Source: Intrasporangium_A sp039812505
Lineage (GTDB): Bacteria > Actinomycetota > Actinomycetes > Actinomycetales > Dermatophilaceae
Length of the DNA: 14,364 nt
Assembly: GCF_039812505.1 (NCBI RefSeq)
Contig: NZ_JBDIAQ010000090.1
Coordinates: 1-14,364 of the forward strand
Direction: 5' to 3'
The notes under the pieces were generated by a model. The model was not told the DNA's origin and ran no database searches. It saw only the letters and a list, made by a program, of their open reading frames with translations. The translations under genes were made by a program, and so were the position numbers. This document shows, in pieces, positions 7,396-14,364 of the stretch (within the stretch, counting starts at the first letter, position 1; each line of letters opens with the position of its first letter).

Positions 7396-7428
7396 CCGGG
7401 AGCGCCCTCCGAGGGTCGGCGCTCCCGG
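7396..7428. terminator. Bidirectional hairpin between the convergent DHA2 and bkdC genes
   Basis: An 11-bp perfect stem (CCGGGAGCGCC at 7396-7406 with GGCGCTCCCGG at 7418-7428) and an 11-base loop sit 27 bp after the exporter stop and 6 bp after the bkdC stop on the other strand. There is no T run, common for high-GC actinobacterial terminators. Confidence 0.75.
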
Positions 7429-7434
7429 CACGGC

Positions 7435-8865
7435 TCACCCCCAGACGAGCGCCCGGCTCGGATCCTCCATGACCCGCGCGACGTCGGCCAGGAACTTCGA
7501 CCCGAGCTCGCCGTCGACGAGCCGGTGGTCGAACGAGAGCGCCAGCGTCGTGACGTGCCGGATGGCGATCTCGTCCCTCCCGTCGGCGCCCGTGACAACC
7601 CACGGCTGCTTGCGGATCGTGCCGAACGCGAGGATCGCCGACTCGCCCGGGTTGATGATCGGGGTGCCGCTGTCGACGCCGAAGACGCCGACGTTGGTGA
7701 TCGTGATCGTGCCCTGGCTCATCTCCGCGGGCTGCGTGCGACCCTCGCGGGCCGTGGCGGTCAGCTGACCGATGGCCTGCGCGAGCTGCAGCATCGTCAT
7801 GCCGTGCGCGTCCTTGATGTTCGGCACGATCAGCCCGCGTGGGGTGGCCGCGGCGATCCCGAGGTTGACGTAGTTCTTCTGGACGATCTCCTGGGCCGGC
7901 TCGTCCCACACCGCGTTGACGCCGGGGTTGCGCCGGATGGCCAGGATCATCGCCTTGGCGAGCACCAGCAGGGGCGTCACCTTGACGTCGCGGAACTCCC
8001 GGTCGCGCTTGAGCCGCTCGACCAGCTCCATCGTGCGGGTCACATCGACGGTGACCCACTCGGTGACGTGCGGGGCCGTGAATGCCGACCCGACCATGGC
8101 CTGCGCGGTCACCTTGCGCACTCCCTTGATCGGGGTGCGCACCTCCCGCTCGCCGGAGCCGAACGGCGTGACGTATGCCGCCGGGCCGGTTGCCGCGGCC
8201 GCGCCCGCCTCCGCCGCGGCGGCGCCGCCACCGCTGGCGTAGGCCTGCACGTCCTCGCGAGTGATGGTCCCGTCGGCACCGGACCCGGCGACCTCCCACA
8301 GGTCGACGCCGAGGTCCTTGGCCAGCTTGCGTACCGGCGGCTTGGCCAGCGGCCGGCCCTCGCGGGCGACCGGTGCGGGCGCGACGGGCGCCGGTGGCGG
8401 GGGTGGTGGCGGCGGAGTCACCGGGGCCACCGGAGCGGGAGCCGGCGCGGGCGCCGGGGCCGCGGTGGGCGGCATACCACCGCCGGCTGCGGCGCCCTTG
8501 CGTGCGCGACGCGTGGTCGCCCCCGCCTTGGGCCCGTACCCGACGAGGTTCGCCTCCTGTTTCTCCGATCCCTCCTCGTTGACGCCTTGCGCCGGCGTCG
8601 CGGCCGGTGCGGTGGCATCGCCCTTGCCGTCGTCGATCCGGATGATGGGGGTGCCGACGTCGACGGTCTGGCCGACCTCGACGAGCAGCTCGGTGACGGT
8701 GCCGGCCCACGGGATCGGCAGCTCGACGAGGGACTTGGCCGTCTCGATCTCGAGGACCATGTCGTTGACCTTGACGCTGTCACCGACAGCGACCCGCCAC
8801 TCGACAATCTCTGCCTCGACGAGACCCTCACCGGGGTCGGGCAGGTTGAACGTCTGAATCGCCAT
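7435..8865 (-). CDS. bkdC: 2-oxo acid dehydrogenase E2 (dihydrolipoamide acyltransferase), branched-chain type
   Basis: 476 residues with the full E2 layout: one lipoyl domain (about 1-80) with the lipoylated lysine in ETAKS (K44); a Pro/Ala linker with a run of eight prolines (about 130-168); the peripheral subunit-binding domain (about 172-209, RPLAKPPVRKLAKDLGVDLW); and the catalytic acyltransferase domain (about 245-476) ending in DHRLVDG (446-452, catalytic His447). It moves the acyl group from E1 to CoA and forms the complex core in the cytoplasm. It is last in bkdA-bkdB-bkdC, 42 bp after bkdB, with only a weak AGAGG as ribosome binding site. Assignment to branched-chain rather than pyruvate dehydrogenase rests on the E1 partners and operon layout, as in Mycobacterium BkdABC; specificity is inferred. 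Confidence 0.93.
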   Translation of the reverse strand: MAIQTFNLPDPGEGLVEAEIVEWRVAVGDSVKVNDMVLEIETAKSLVELPIPWAGTVTELLVEVGQTVDVGTPIIRIDDGKGDATAPAATPAQGVNEEGSEKQEANLVGYGPKAGATTRRARKGAAAGGGMPPTAAPAPAPAPAPVAPVTPPPPPPPPAPVAPAPVAREGRPLAKPPVRKLAKDLGVDLWEVAGSGADGTITREDVQAYASGGGAAAAEAGAAAATGPAAYVTPFGSGEREVRTPIKGVRKVTAQAMVGSAFTAPHVTEWVTVDVTRTMELVERLKRDREFRDVKVTPLLVLAKAMILAIRRNPGVNAVWDEPAQEIVQKNYVNLGIAAATPRGLIVPNIKDAHGMTMLQLAQAIGQLTATAREGRTQPAEMSQGTITITNVGVFGVDSGTPIINPGESAILAFGTIRKQPWVVTGADGRDEIAIRHVTTLALSFDHRLVDGELGSKFLADVARVMEDPSRALVWG

Positions 8866-8907
8866 GTCAGAAGCCTCTGTCTGTCTTCTCGGTTGCGTGC
8901 CGGTTGC

Positions 8908-9918
8908 TCAGTAGGCGAGGGCGCGGTCCACGCCGTCGAGGATGCGGTCGAGGTCGGGGAGGAAGTCGTCCTCCATCCGGCTGGGCGGATACGGGATGTT
9001 GGCCCCGCCCACCCGGACGACCGGCGCCTCCAGGTGGTAGAAGCACCGCTCGGTCACCTGGGCGGAGATCTCGGCACCCATCGCGAGGAAGGTGCTCGCC
9101 TCGTGGACCACGACGAGGCGCCCGGTCTTGCGTACCGAGGCCGTGATCGTGTCGATCGGCAGGGGCGAGAGCGAGCGCACGTCGATGACCTCGATGCTCG
9201 TGCCCTCCTGCTCGGCGGCAGCCGCGGACTCGATCATGGTCTTGACGACGGGGCCGTAGCCCACCAGTGTCACGTCGGAGCCCTCGCGCACGACGGCAGC
9301 CTCGAACAGTCCGCGGGGTGCCTGCGTCGCCGTCGTGTCGTACTCGGCGCGTTCGTGGTAGCGCCGCTTGGGCTCGCAGAAGATGACCGGGTCGTCGCAC
9401 TCGATCGACTGCTGGATCATCCAGTAGGCGTCCTCGGGGTTCGAGCACGACACGACCCGCAGGCCCGCGGTGTGGGCGAAGTATGCCTCCGGGCTCTCCG
9501 AGTGGTGCTCGGGGCTGCCGATCCCCCCGCCGAACGGCAGCCTGATGACGATCGGCATCTTGATGCTGCCGAGCGAGCGGGCATGCATCTTGGCGACCTG
9601 GCAGACGATCTGGTCGAAGGCCGGGTAGACGAAGCCGTCGAACTGGATCTCGCACACCGGGCGGTAGCCACGCATGGCCATGCCCACCGCAGTCCCGACG
9701 ATGCCGGACTCGGCGAGCGGGGAGTCGATGACCCGATCCTCGCCGAAGTCCTTCTGCAGGTGCTCGGTGATGCGGAACACGCCCCCGAGCTTGCCGATGT
9801 CCTCGCCGATGAGCACGACCTTGGGGTCACGCTCCATGGCCCGGCGCAGGCCGTTGGTGATGCTGCGTCCGAGTCCGACCTTCTCGAGGTGCGGTGCGGC
9901 CTGCGTGGAACTCGTCAT
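8908..9918 (-). CDS. bkdB: Branched-chain 2-oxo acid dehydrogenase E1 beta subunit
   Basis: 336 residues, normal length for E1-beta of alpha2beta2-type complexes. It has the thiamine-diphosphate contact region VVLIGEDIGKLGGVF (Glu39), the SPLAESGIVGTAVGMAMRG segment (about 66-84), and PEHHSESPEAYFAH, which matches the catalytic-histidine loop of branched-chain E1-beta. The C-terminal transketolase-like domain is complete (VVHEAS, then VRVGG). With E1-alpha it decarboxylates 2-oxo acids and acylates the E2 lipoyl arm. ATG 9918 follows the bkdA stop after a single base, with GAGGGGG in the end of bkdA as ribosome binding site, so the two subunits are very probably translationally coupled and made in equal amounts. 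Confidence 0.94.
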   Translation of the reverse strand: MTSSTQAAPHLEKVGLGRSITNGLRRAMERDPKVVLIGEDIGKLGGVFRITEHLQKDFGEDRVIDSPLAESGIVGTAVGMAMRGYRPVCEIQFDGFVYPAFDQIVCQVAKMHARSLGSIKMPIVIRLPFGGGIGSPEHHSESPEAYFAHTAGLRVVSCSNPEDAYWMIQQSIECDDPVIFCEPKRRYHERAEYDTTATQAPRGLFEAAVVREGSDVTLVGYGPVVKTMIESAAAAEQEGTSIEVIDVRSLSPLPIDTITASVRKTGRLVVVHEASTFLAMGAEISAQVTERCFYHLEAPVVRVGGANIPYPPSRMEDDFLPDLDRILDGVDRALAY

Positions 9919-9919
9919 T

Positions 9920-11062
9920 TCAGCGCGCCCCCTCGAAGCTCGCCTGGTACTCGAGGAAAGCTGCCCGTTCGGCCTGCATCACTGGGTCGTCCTCCGCGTA
10001 GGTGTGGTCCCACATCGTCTCGCTGGCCGGCGTCTCCAGGGCGAGGCACCCCGCGCGCAGCTCGTGGGCGAACTGGTCCGCCTCGTCGTCGACGGCGTGG
10101 AAGTACGACTCGTCGGCCATCCCCTCGTGGCCGAGGTAGGTCTTGAGCCGCAGGATCGGGTCACGCAGCTTCCACTGCTCGACCTCGGCGGAGACCCGGT
10201 ACTTCGTCGGGTCGTCGGACGTGGTGTGGGCGCCCATCCGGTAGGTGAACGCCTCGATGAGCAGCGGGCCGTTGCCGTTGCGAGCCTCGTCCAGGCAGTG
10301 CCGGGTGACGGCGTAGGTCGCAAGGATGTCGTTGCCGTCGACGCGGATGCCGGGGAAGCCGAAGCCGCGGGCCCGCTGGTAGAGCGGGATGCGGGTCTGC
10401 TTCGAGACCGGCTCGGAGATGGCCCACTGGTTGTTCTGGCAGAAGAACACCACCGGAGCGTCGAAGCTCGCGGCATAGACGAACGACTCGTTGACGTCGC
10501 CCTGTGCGGTGGCGCCGTCGCCGAAGTAGCAGATGACGGCCATGTCGCGGTCGGGGTCGCCGGTGCCCACGTGGCCGTCCATCTTCACGGCCATCGCGTA
10601 GCCGGTCGCGTGCAGCGTGTGGGCACCGATGACGATCGTGTAGAGGTGGAAGTTGTGCTCCTTGGGGTCCCAGCCGCCGTGGCTCACCCCGCGGAAGAGC
10701 TGCAGCGAGCTCTGCGGGTCCATGCCGCGCACGAAGCCGACCCCGTGCTCGCGGAAGGTGGGGAAGCAGAAGTCGTGGGGCTTGAGCGCCCGGCCGGACC
10801 CGACCTGGGCCGCCTCCTGTCCGAGCAGGCTCGGCCACAGCCCGAGCTCGCCCTGCCGCTGGAGCGCGTAGCCCTCGGCGTCCAGGCGTCGGATCAGGAC
10901 GAGGTCGCGGTAGAAGCCGCGCAGGTCGGCGGCCGTCAGGTCGGCGACGTACGAGTCGTAGTCGGGATGTGACACGCGCTGCCCCTCGGGGGTCAGCATC
11001 TGGATCATGTCCGGGCCACCTTCGGTGGCTGGGCGGTTCTGGACGACGAAGTTGTCGGTCAC
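9920..11062 (-). CDS. bkdA: Branched-chain 2-oxo acid dehydrogenase E1 alpha subunit (thiamine diphosphate-dependent)
   Basis: 380 residues. The thiamine-diphosphate motif runs from GDG (181-183) to NN (210-211) with the expected spacing. The loop RMGAHTTSDDP (275-285) corresponds to the phosphorylation loop of branched-chain E1-alpha; bacterial enzymes usually lack the kinase. WPSLLGQEAAQVG (about 76-88) is another family hallmark. GTG 11062 is chosen over an upstream ATG-like extension because GGAGGAG lies six bases before it; the 27 residues upstream in frame look non-coding. Pyruvate dehydrogenase E1-alpha is the main alternative and automatic annotation often uses that name; the sequence style and the BkdABC order favour branched-chain substrates, giving acyl-CoA starters for iso/anteiso fatty acids or catabolism. 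No E3 gene is nearby, so it must be shared. Confidence 0.9.
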   Translation of the reverse strand: MTDNFVVQNRPATEGGPDMIQMLTPEGQRVSHPDYDSYVADLTAADLRGFYRDLVLIRRLDAEGYALQRQGELGLWPSLLGQEAAQVGSGRALKPHDFCFPTFREHGVGFVRGMDPQSSLQLFRGVSHGGWDPKEHNFHLYTIVIGAHTLHATGYAMAVKMDGHVGTGDPDRDMAVICYFGDGATAQGDVNESFVYAASFDAPVVFFCQNNQWAISEPVSKQTRIPLYQRARGFGFPGIRVDGNDILATYAVTRHCLDEARNGNGPLLIEAFTYRMGAHTTSDDPTKYRVSAEVEQWKLRDPILRLKTYLGHEGMADESYFHAVDDEADQFAHELRAGCLALETPASETMWDHTYAEDDPVMQAERAAFLEYQASFEGAR

Positions 11063-11068
11063 GTGGGG

Positions 11069-11075
11069 CTCCTCC
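11069..11075 (-). promoter_or_regulatory. Ribosome binding site GGAGGAG of bkdA
   Basis: Minus-strand GGAGGAG ends six bases before GTG 11062. It decides the bkdA start against the longer open frame. I see no convincing promoter or regulator palindrome in the rest of the 271-bp upstream gap. Confidence 0.75.
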
Positions 11076-11242
11076 GCCGGCCTGCGGGGCCGGCTGTCTG
11101 CTCGGACCACCGGTGGGGATCGGCCCGACGGTGGGTGGTGCACATGGGGCTGACGAGGGTGACGGCGGCCACATGCGTGGTGCTGGTTCGCAACTTACCG
11201 GAGCCCCCCGGAAATCTCACACTGTGGGACCGCAGATGACGC

Positions 11243-11254
11243 GGTATGCCGCTC
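11243..11254 (+). repeat. Copy of the dispersed word GGTATGCCGCTC (intergenic)
   Basis: Third exact 12-base copy, between the aminotransferase gene and the bkdA start. Shorter GGTATGCC/GGCATACC copies are at 2122, 3147 and 8471. Confidence 0.6.
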
Positions 11255-11289
11255 AGCCCCGTGGTGCCGCGACGTTGCCTTCCGACCGG

Positions 11290-11307
11290 CGCCCGGTGAA
11301 CCGGGTG
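11290..11307 (-). terminator. Possible terminator hairpin after the aminotransferase gene
   Basis: A 7-bp stem (one G-U pair) with tetraloop, arms CGCCCGG and CCGGGTG as read on the plus strand, starts 27 bp beyond the aminotransferase stop. No T run. If real, it would separate the aminotransferase transcript from bkdABC. Confidence 0.4.
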
Positions 11308-11333
11308 CGAGGGATGCTGTCGGGTCGGTGGGC

Positions 11334-12428
<1,095 letters not shown>

Positions 12429-12434
12429 CCCGCC

Positions 12435-12440
12435 ACAATA
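12435..12440 (-). promoter_or_regulatory. Predicted -10 box (TATTGT) of the aminotransferase gene, leaderless
   Basis: Minus-strand TATTGT is followed by six bases (GGCGGG) and ATG 12428, so transcription would start at the start codon. GGCGGG abuts the ATG and is too close to act as a Shine-Dalgarno site. No good -35 box is visible. Confidence 0.45.
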
Positions 12441-12542
12441 GACACCCGCGGGCCCGGCGAGCGGTGGCGCCGATGGGCGGCAGGCGGGCCGGCCGCCCGT
12501 AGGTACCTCGCGCGGTGCGCCTGCGACAGACCCACTTGTGGC

Positions 12543-12548
12543 TAGGCT
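12543..12548 (+). promoter_or_regulatory. Tentative -10 box (TAGGCT) of pfkA
   Basis: TAGGCT lies in the 198-bp gap between the divergent aminotransferase and pfkA genes and would give a leader of about 70 bases. No matching -35 box is evident. The rest of the gap shows no palindrome I can support. Confidence 0.3.
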
Positions 12549-12626
12549 CGCGGTGTCGCCGCCCGTGCCGTCCGGACACGCTCGCCCCGACACCCGCTCC
12601 ACGCACCACTCACGAAGGACGAGCCC

Positions 12627-13697
12627 ATGCGCATCGGGATCCTCACCGGAGGCGGGGACTGCCCCGGCCTCAACGCCGTCATCCGAGGTGCCGTCCGCGC
12701 CGCCGAGGTCACCTACGACAGCACGGTCATCGGCTTCCGCAACGCCTGGCGCGGAGTCATGGACGACGACTACGAGCCGCTCGACGTCGAGGTGTGCCGC
12801 GGCATCCTGCCGCGCGGCGGCACCATCCTAGGGACCTCACGGGACCAGCCGTACGCCCGCGAGGACGGGCTGGAGCGCGTCCGCAAGTCGTATGCCCGGC
12901 ACGGGCTCGACGCGATCATCGCGGTCGGCGGCGAGGGGTCGATGGGGGTCGTCAACGAGCTGCACCAGAGCGGCTTCCCGGTCGTCGGGGTCCCCAAGAC
13001 GATCGACAACGACATCCAGCTGACCGAGATGACGTTCGGCTTCCAGACGGCCGTCCAGATCTGCACCGACGCGATCGACCGGCTGCACACCACGGCCGAG
13101 TCGCACCACCGCGTCCTCGTGGTCGAGGTGATGGGCCGGCACGTCGGGCACATCGCCGTCTGGTCGGGCATCGCCGGCGGGGCGGCGATGACGCTGACCC
13201 CCGAGGAGCCCTTCGACATCGAGGAGGTCTGCGAGCGCATCGTCGGGCGGCACCGCAAGGGCCGGTACGCGACGATCCTCGTCGTGGCCGAGGGAGCCCT
13301 GCCCAAGCCCGGCACGTTCGAGATCCCCGAGCCCGAGATCGACAGCTACGGCCACAAGATCCTCGGCGGCATCGCGCACATCCTCGAGCGGGAGATCCAC
13401 GGCCGCACCGGCATCGAGACCCGCACGACGGTCCTGGGCCACATCCAGCGCGGCGGTTCGCCGGTCGCCTTCGACCGGATGCTCGGCACCCGGTTCGGGG
13501 TGGCCGCGGTCGAGACGGCCCTCGACAGCGGGTGGGGTGAGATGGTGGCGCTGCAGAACGGGCAGATCACCCGGGTGCCGGTCAAGGACGCGATCGGCTC
13601 GCTGAAGACGGTCGAGCCGGACCTGCTGCGCCTGAACACCATGTTCCAGCCGCGTCTGCCGGGGGACGACCACCCCGGGCTGCCCGTGGGAGGCTGA
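12627..13697 (+). CDS. pfkA: 6-phosphofructokinase, actinobacterial group, predicted ATP-dependent
   Basis: 356 residues. Family motifs: GGGDCPGLNAVIRG at 8-21 (nucleotide binding), GGEGS at 101-105, PKTIDND at 123-129 with catalytic D127, MGRHVGHIAVWSGIAGG (substrate binding) and HIQRGGSP (family signature). In E. coli numbering, which coincides here, residue 104 is Gly and 124 is Lys. PPi-dependent enzymes have Asp104 with Lys124, classical ATP enzymes Gly104 with Gly124; the Gly104/Lys124 pair is known from ATP-using actinomycete enzymes, so ATP is the predicted phosphoryl donor. It makes fructose 1,6-bisphosphate in cytoplasmic glycolysis. AAGGA (12615-12619) lies seven bases before the ATG. 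A small membrane-protein gene follows after three bases. The last residues (LPGDDHPGLPVGG) are a non-conserved tail. Confidence 0.95.
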   Translation: MRIGILTGGGDCPGLNAVIRGAVRAAEVTYDSTVIGFRNAWRGVMDDDYEPLDVEVCRGILPRGGTILGTSRDQPYAREDGLERVRKSYARHGLDAIIAVGGEGSMGVVNELHQSGFPVVGVPKTIDNDIQLTEMTFGFQTAVQICTDAIDRLHTTAESHHRVLVVEVMGRHVGHIAVWSGIAGGAAMTLTPEEPFDIEEVCERIVGRHRKGRYATILVVAEGALPKPGTFEIPEPEIDSYGHKILGGIAHILEREIHGRTGIETRTTVLGHIQRGGSPVAFDRMLGTRFGVAAVETALDSGWGEMVALQNGQITRVPVKDAIGSLKTVEPDLLRLNTMFQPRLPGDDHPGLPVGG

Positions 13698-13700
13698 TGC

Positions 13701-14081
13701 ATGGCCGACTTCGCGATCAAGACGGTGATCAACGGCATCGCGCTGTGGGTCGCGGCCTGGCTCGTCCCCGACATCACCTTCGGGTCGAGCCCCGACACGT
13801 GGGTCGTGGTGCGGACGGTGGTCATCGTGGCCCTCATCTTCGGGCTGATCAACGCGTTCGTCCGGCCGGTCGCGCAGTTCCTCTCGCTGCCCTTCATCAT
13901 CCTGACGCTCGGGCTGTTCGTCTTCGTCGTCAACGCGCTGATGCTGCAGCTGACCTCGTGGGTGGCCGGGCAGCTGGGCGTGGCCTTCCACGTCGAGCAC
14001 TTCTGGTGGGACGCCGTCCTGGGCTCGCTCGTGATCACCTTCGTGTCGATGCTGCTGGGCTCGTTCAACCCGAAGGACTGA
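13701..14081 (+). CDS. Phage holin family IV / YvlD-like small membrane protein
   Basis: 126 residues with four predicted helices (about 8-24, 36-56, 63-85, 103-121), the arrangement of the phage holin superfamily IV/YvlD proteins widespread in actinobacterial chromosomes. Typical family features are the NGIALWVAAWLVPDI start, the IFGLINAFVRPVAQFLSLPF segment and LTLGLFVFVVNALMLQLTSW. Despite the name these chromosomal proteins are not known to be lysis genes and no phage genes are near. ATG 13701 begins three bases after the pfkA stop and its GGGAGG ribosome binding site lies inside the end of pfkA, so the two are almost certainly one operon. Function is unknown; a hairpin and repeat array follow at once. 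Confidence 0.85.
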   Translation: MADFAIKTVINGIALWVAAWLVPDITFGSSPDTWVVVRTVVIVALIFGLINAFVRPVAQFLSLPFIILTLGLFVFVVNALMLQLTSWVAGQLGVAFHVEHFWWDAVLGSLVITFVSMLLGSFNPKD

Positions 14082-14102
14082 CCCACTCGGTCCGGCCACC
14101 CC

Positions 14103-14129
14103 ACCGTGCAGCGGTCTACCGCTCACGGT
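14103..14129 (+). terminator. Hairpin after the pfkA operon, formed by the first repeat unit
   Basis: ACCGTG-C-AGCGG-TCTA-CCGCT-CACGGT folds into an 11-bp stem with one bulged C and a TCTA loop, 21 bp after the stop codon. It could end the pfkA transcript; no T run follows. The same bases are unit 1 and the start of unit 2 of the tandem array. Confidence 0.5.
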
Positions 14130-14267
14130 GCAGCGGTCTACCGCTCACTGTGCGGCGGTGCGCCGCGCACCGGGCGACCCACGCACCGGGCGGCGTTTTG
14201 CCCCGCACCGGGCGGCGTTTTGCCCCGCACCGGACGACGCAGCCCACTCGGCGGCCTTGTGCCGCGC
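14103..14267. repeat. Degenerate 22-bp tandem repeat array with internal dyad
   Basis: Units begin with AC and mostly end GCTC or GCGC. Boundaries: 14103-14124, 14125-14146, 14147-14168 (22 bp each), 14169-14184 (16), 14185-14206, 14207-14228 (22 each, identical), 14229-14245 (17), 14246-14267 (22). Units 1 and 2 differ at one base. Several units have short inverted repeats around the middle: AGCGG/CCGCT in 1 and 2, GCGGCG/CGCCGC in 3, GCGGC/GCCGC in the last. The two short units resemble each other (ACCGGGCGACC and ACCGGACGACG). A partly similar stretch follows from 14268. Not coding: 22 is not a multiple of three and no ribosome binding site is near. No spacers, so not CRISPR. Confidence 0.75.
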
Positions 14268-14290
14268 ACCGGGGTGCCGCACGGCGCGGC

Positions 14291-14364
14291 GGCCCGAGCG
14301 CGTGCTGCGTGCGTCCCCGCGCGCGCCGAGCCGGCCCGAGCCGTGCTGCATGCGTCCCCGCGCG
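14291..14364. repeat. Two copies of a second repeat, 42-bp period, cut by the window edge
   Basis: Copy A is 14291-14323 and copy B 14333-14364; both begin GGCCCGAGC and end TGCGTCCCCGCGCG. They are 33 and 32 bp long with one indel and very few substitutions. Between them is GCGCCGAGCC-like sequence. Copy B ends at the last base of the window, so the array may continue. No gene is seen from 14082 to 14364. Confidence 0.65.

Noticed and set aside
8365..8480. Proline-rich repeat in bkdC as a possible frameshift or assembly error
   Set aside because: Pro/Ala linkers between the lipoyl and binding domains are normal for E2 proteins and the frame is intact on both sides.
7525..10146. 873-codon plus-strand open frame across bkdC and bkdB
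   Set aside because: Shadow frame; it crosses two well-defined enzymes on the other strand.
13701..14081. Prophage remnant suggested by the holin-like gene
   Set aside because: No endolysin, integrase, capsid or attachment site nearby; holin IV/YvlD-like proteins are ordinary chromosomal genes.
14103..14267. CRISPR array
   Set aside because: Units are contiguous and degenerate with no unique spacers, and no cas gene is present.
14145..14351. Small minus-strand open frame in the repeat region
   Set aside because: Arises from the 22-bp and 42-bp repeats; no ribosome binding site, frame shifts from unit to unit, no recognisable protein.

Overview
The window is a stretch of very GC-rich chromosome (roughly 70% GC by eye, strong G/C bias at third codon positions) from an actinobacterium. 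Gene content and gene style suggest the Micrococcales, perhaps an Intrasporangiaceae-like organism; that placement is inference from general familiarity, not from a marker gene. All genes look like ordinary chromosomal ones. I see no transposase, integrase, tRNA, rRNA or CRISPR array.

Left part (1-7368) is a run of membrane transporters with two TetR-type switches. In order: the 5' part of an MFS transporter running off the left edge (minus); an ABC-2/YhgE-like membrane protein (minus) divergent from a TetR regulator (plus), with two near-identical inverted-repeat operators between them; an NRAMP Mn/Fe transporter (minus) whose 3' end overlaps the TetR gene by 41 bp; then a second TetR regulator (minus) divergent from a long DHA2-family drug exporter (plus), with one 32-bp dyad covering both predicted -35 boxes. 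A strong hairpin at 7396-7428 separates the exporter from the next block.

Middle part (7435-12428, all minus) is metabolic: an aminotransferase (Pat/HisC type), then E1-alpha, E1-beta and E2 of a branched-chain 2-oxo acid dehydrogenase complex (bkdABC). E1-alpha and E1-beta are separated by a single base; no E3 gene is present. Aminotransferase and dehydrogenase could act in sequence (amino acid to 2-oxo acid to acyl-CoA), but a 271-bp gap with a possible terminator separates them.

Right part (12627-14364) holds pfkA (6-phosphofructokinase with an E103/G104/K124 signature) followed three bases later by a small four-helix membrane protein of the phage holin IV/YvlD type, then a non-coding repeat region: a degenerate 22-bp tandem array with an internal dyad, followed by two copies of a different repeat with 42-bp period reaching the window edge.

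No convincing new multi-gene system is visible. The most unusual signals are at DNA level: the 22-bp array with compensated hairpins, a dispersed GGTATGCC word strongly over-represented on both strands, and a set of promoters whose -10 box lies 6-7 bases before the start codon, implying leaderless mRNAs.
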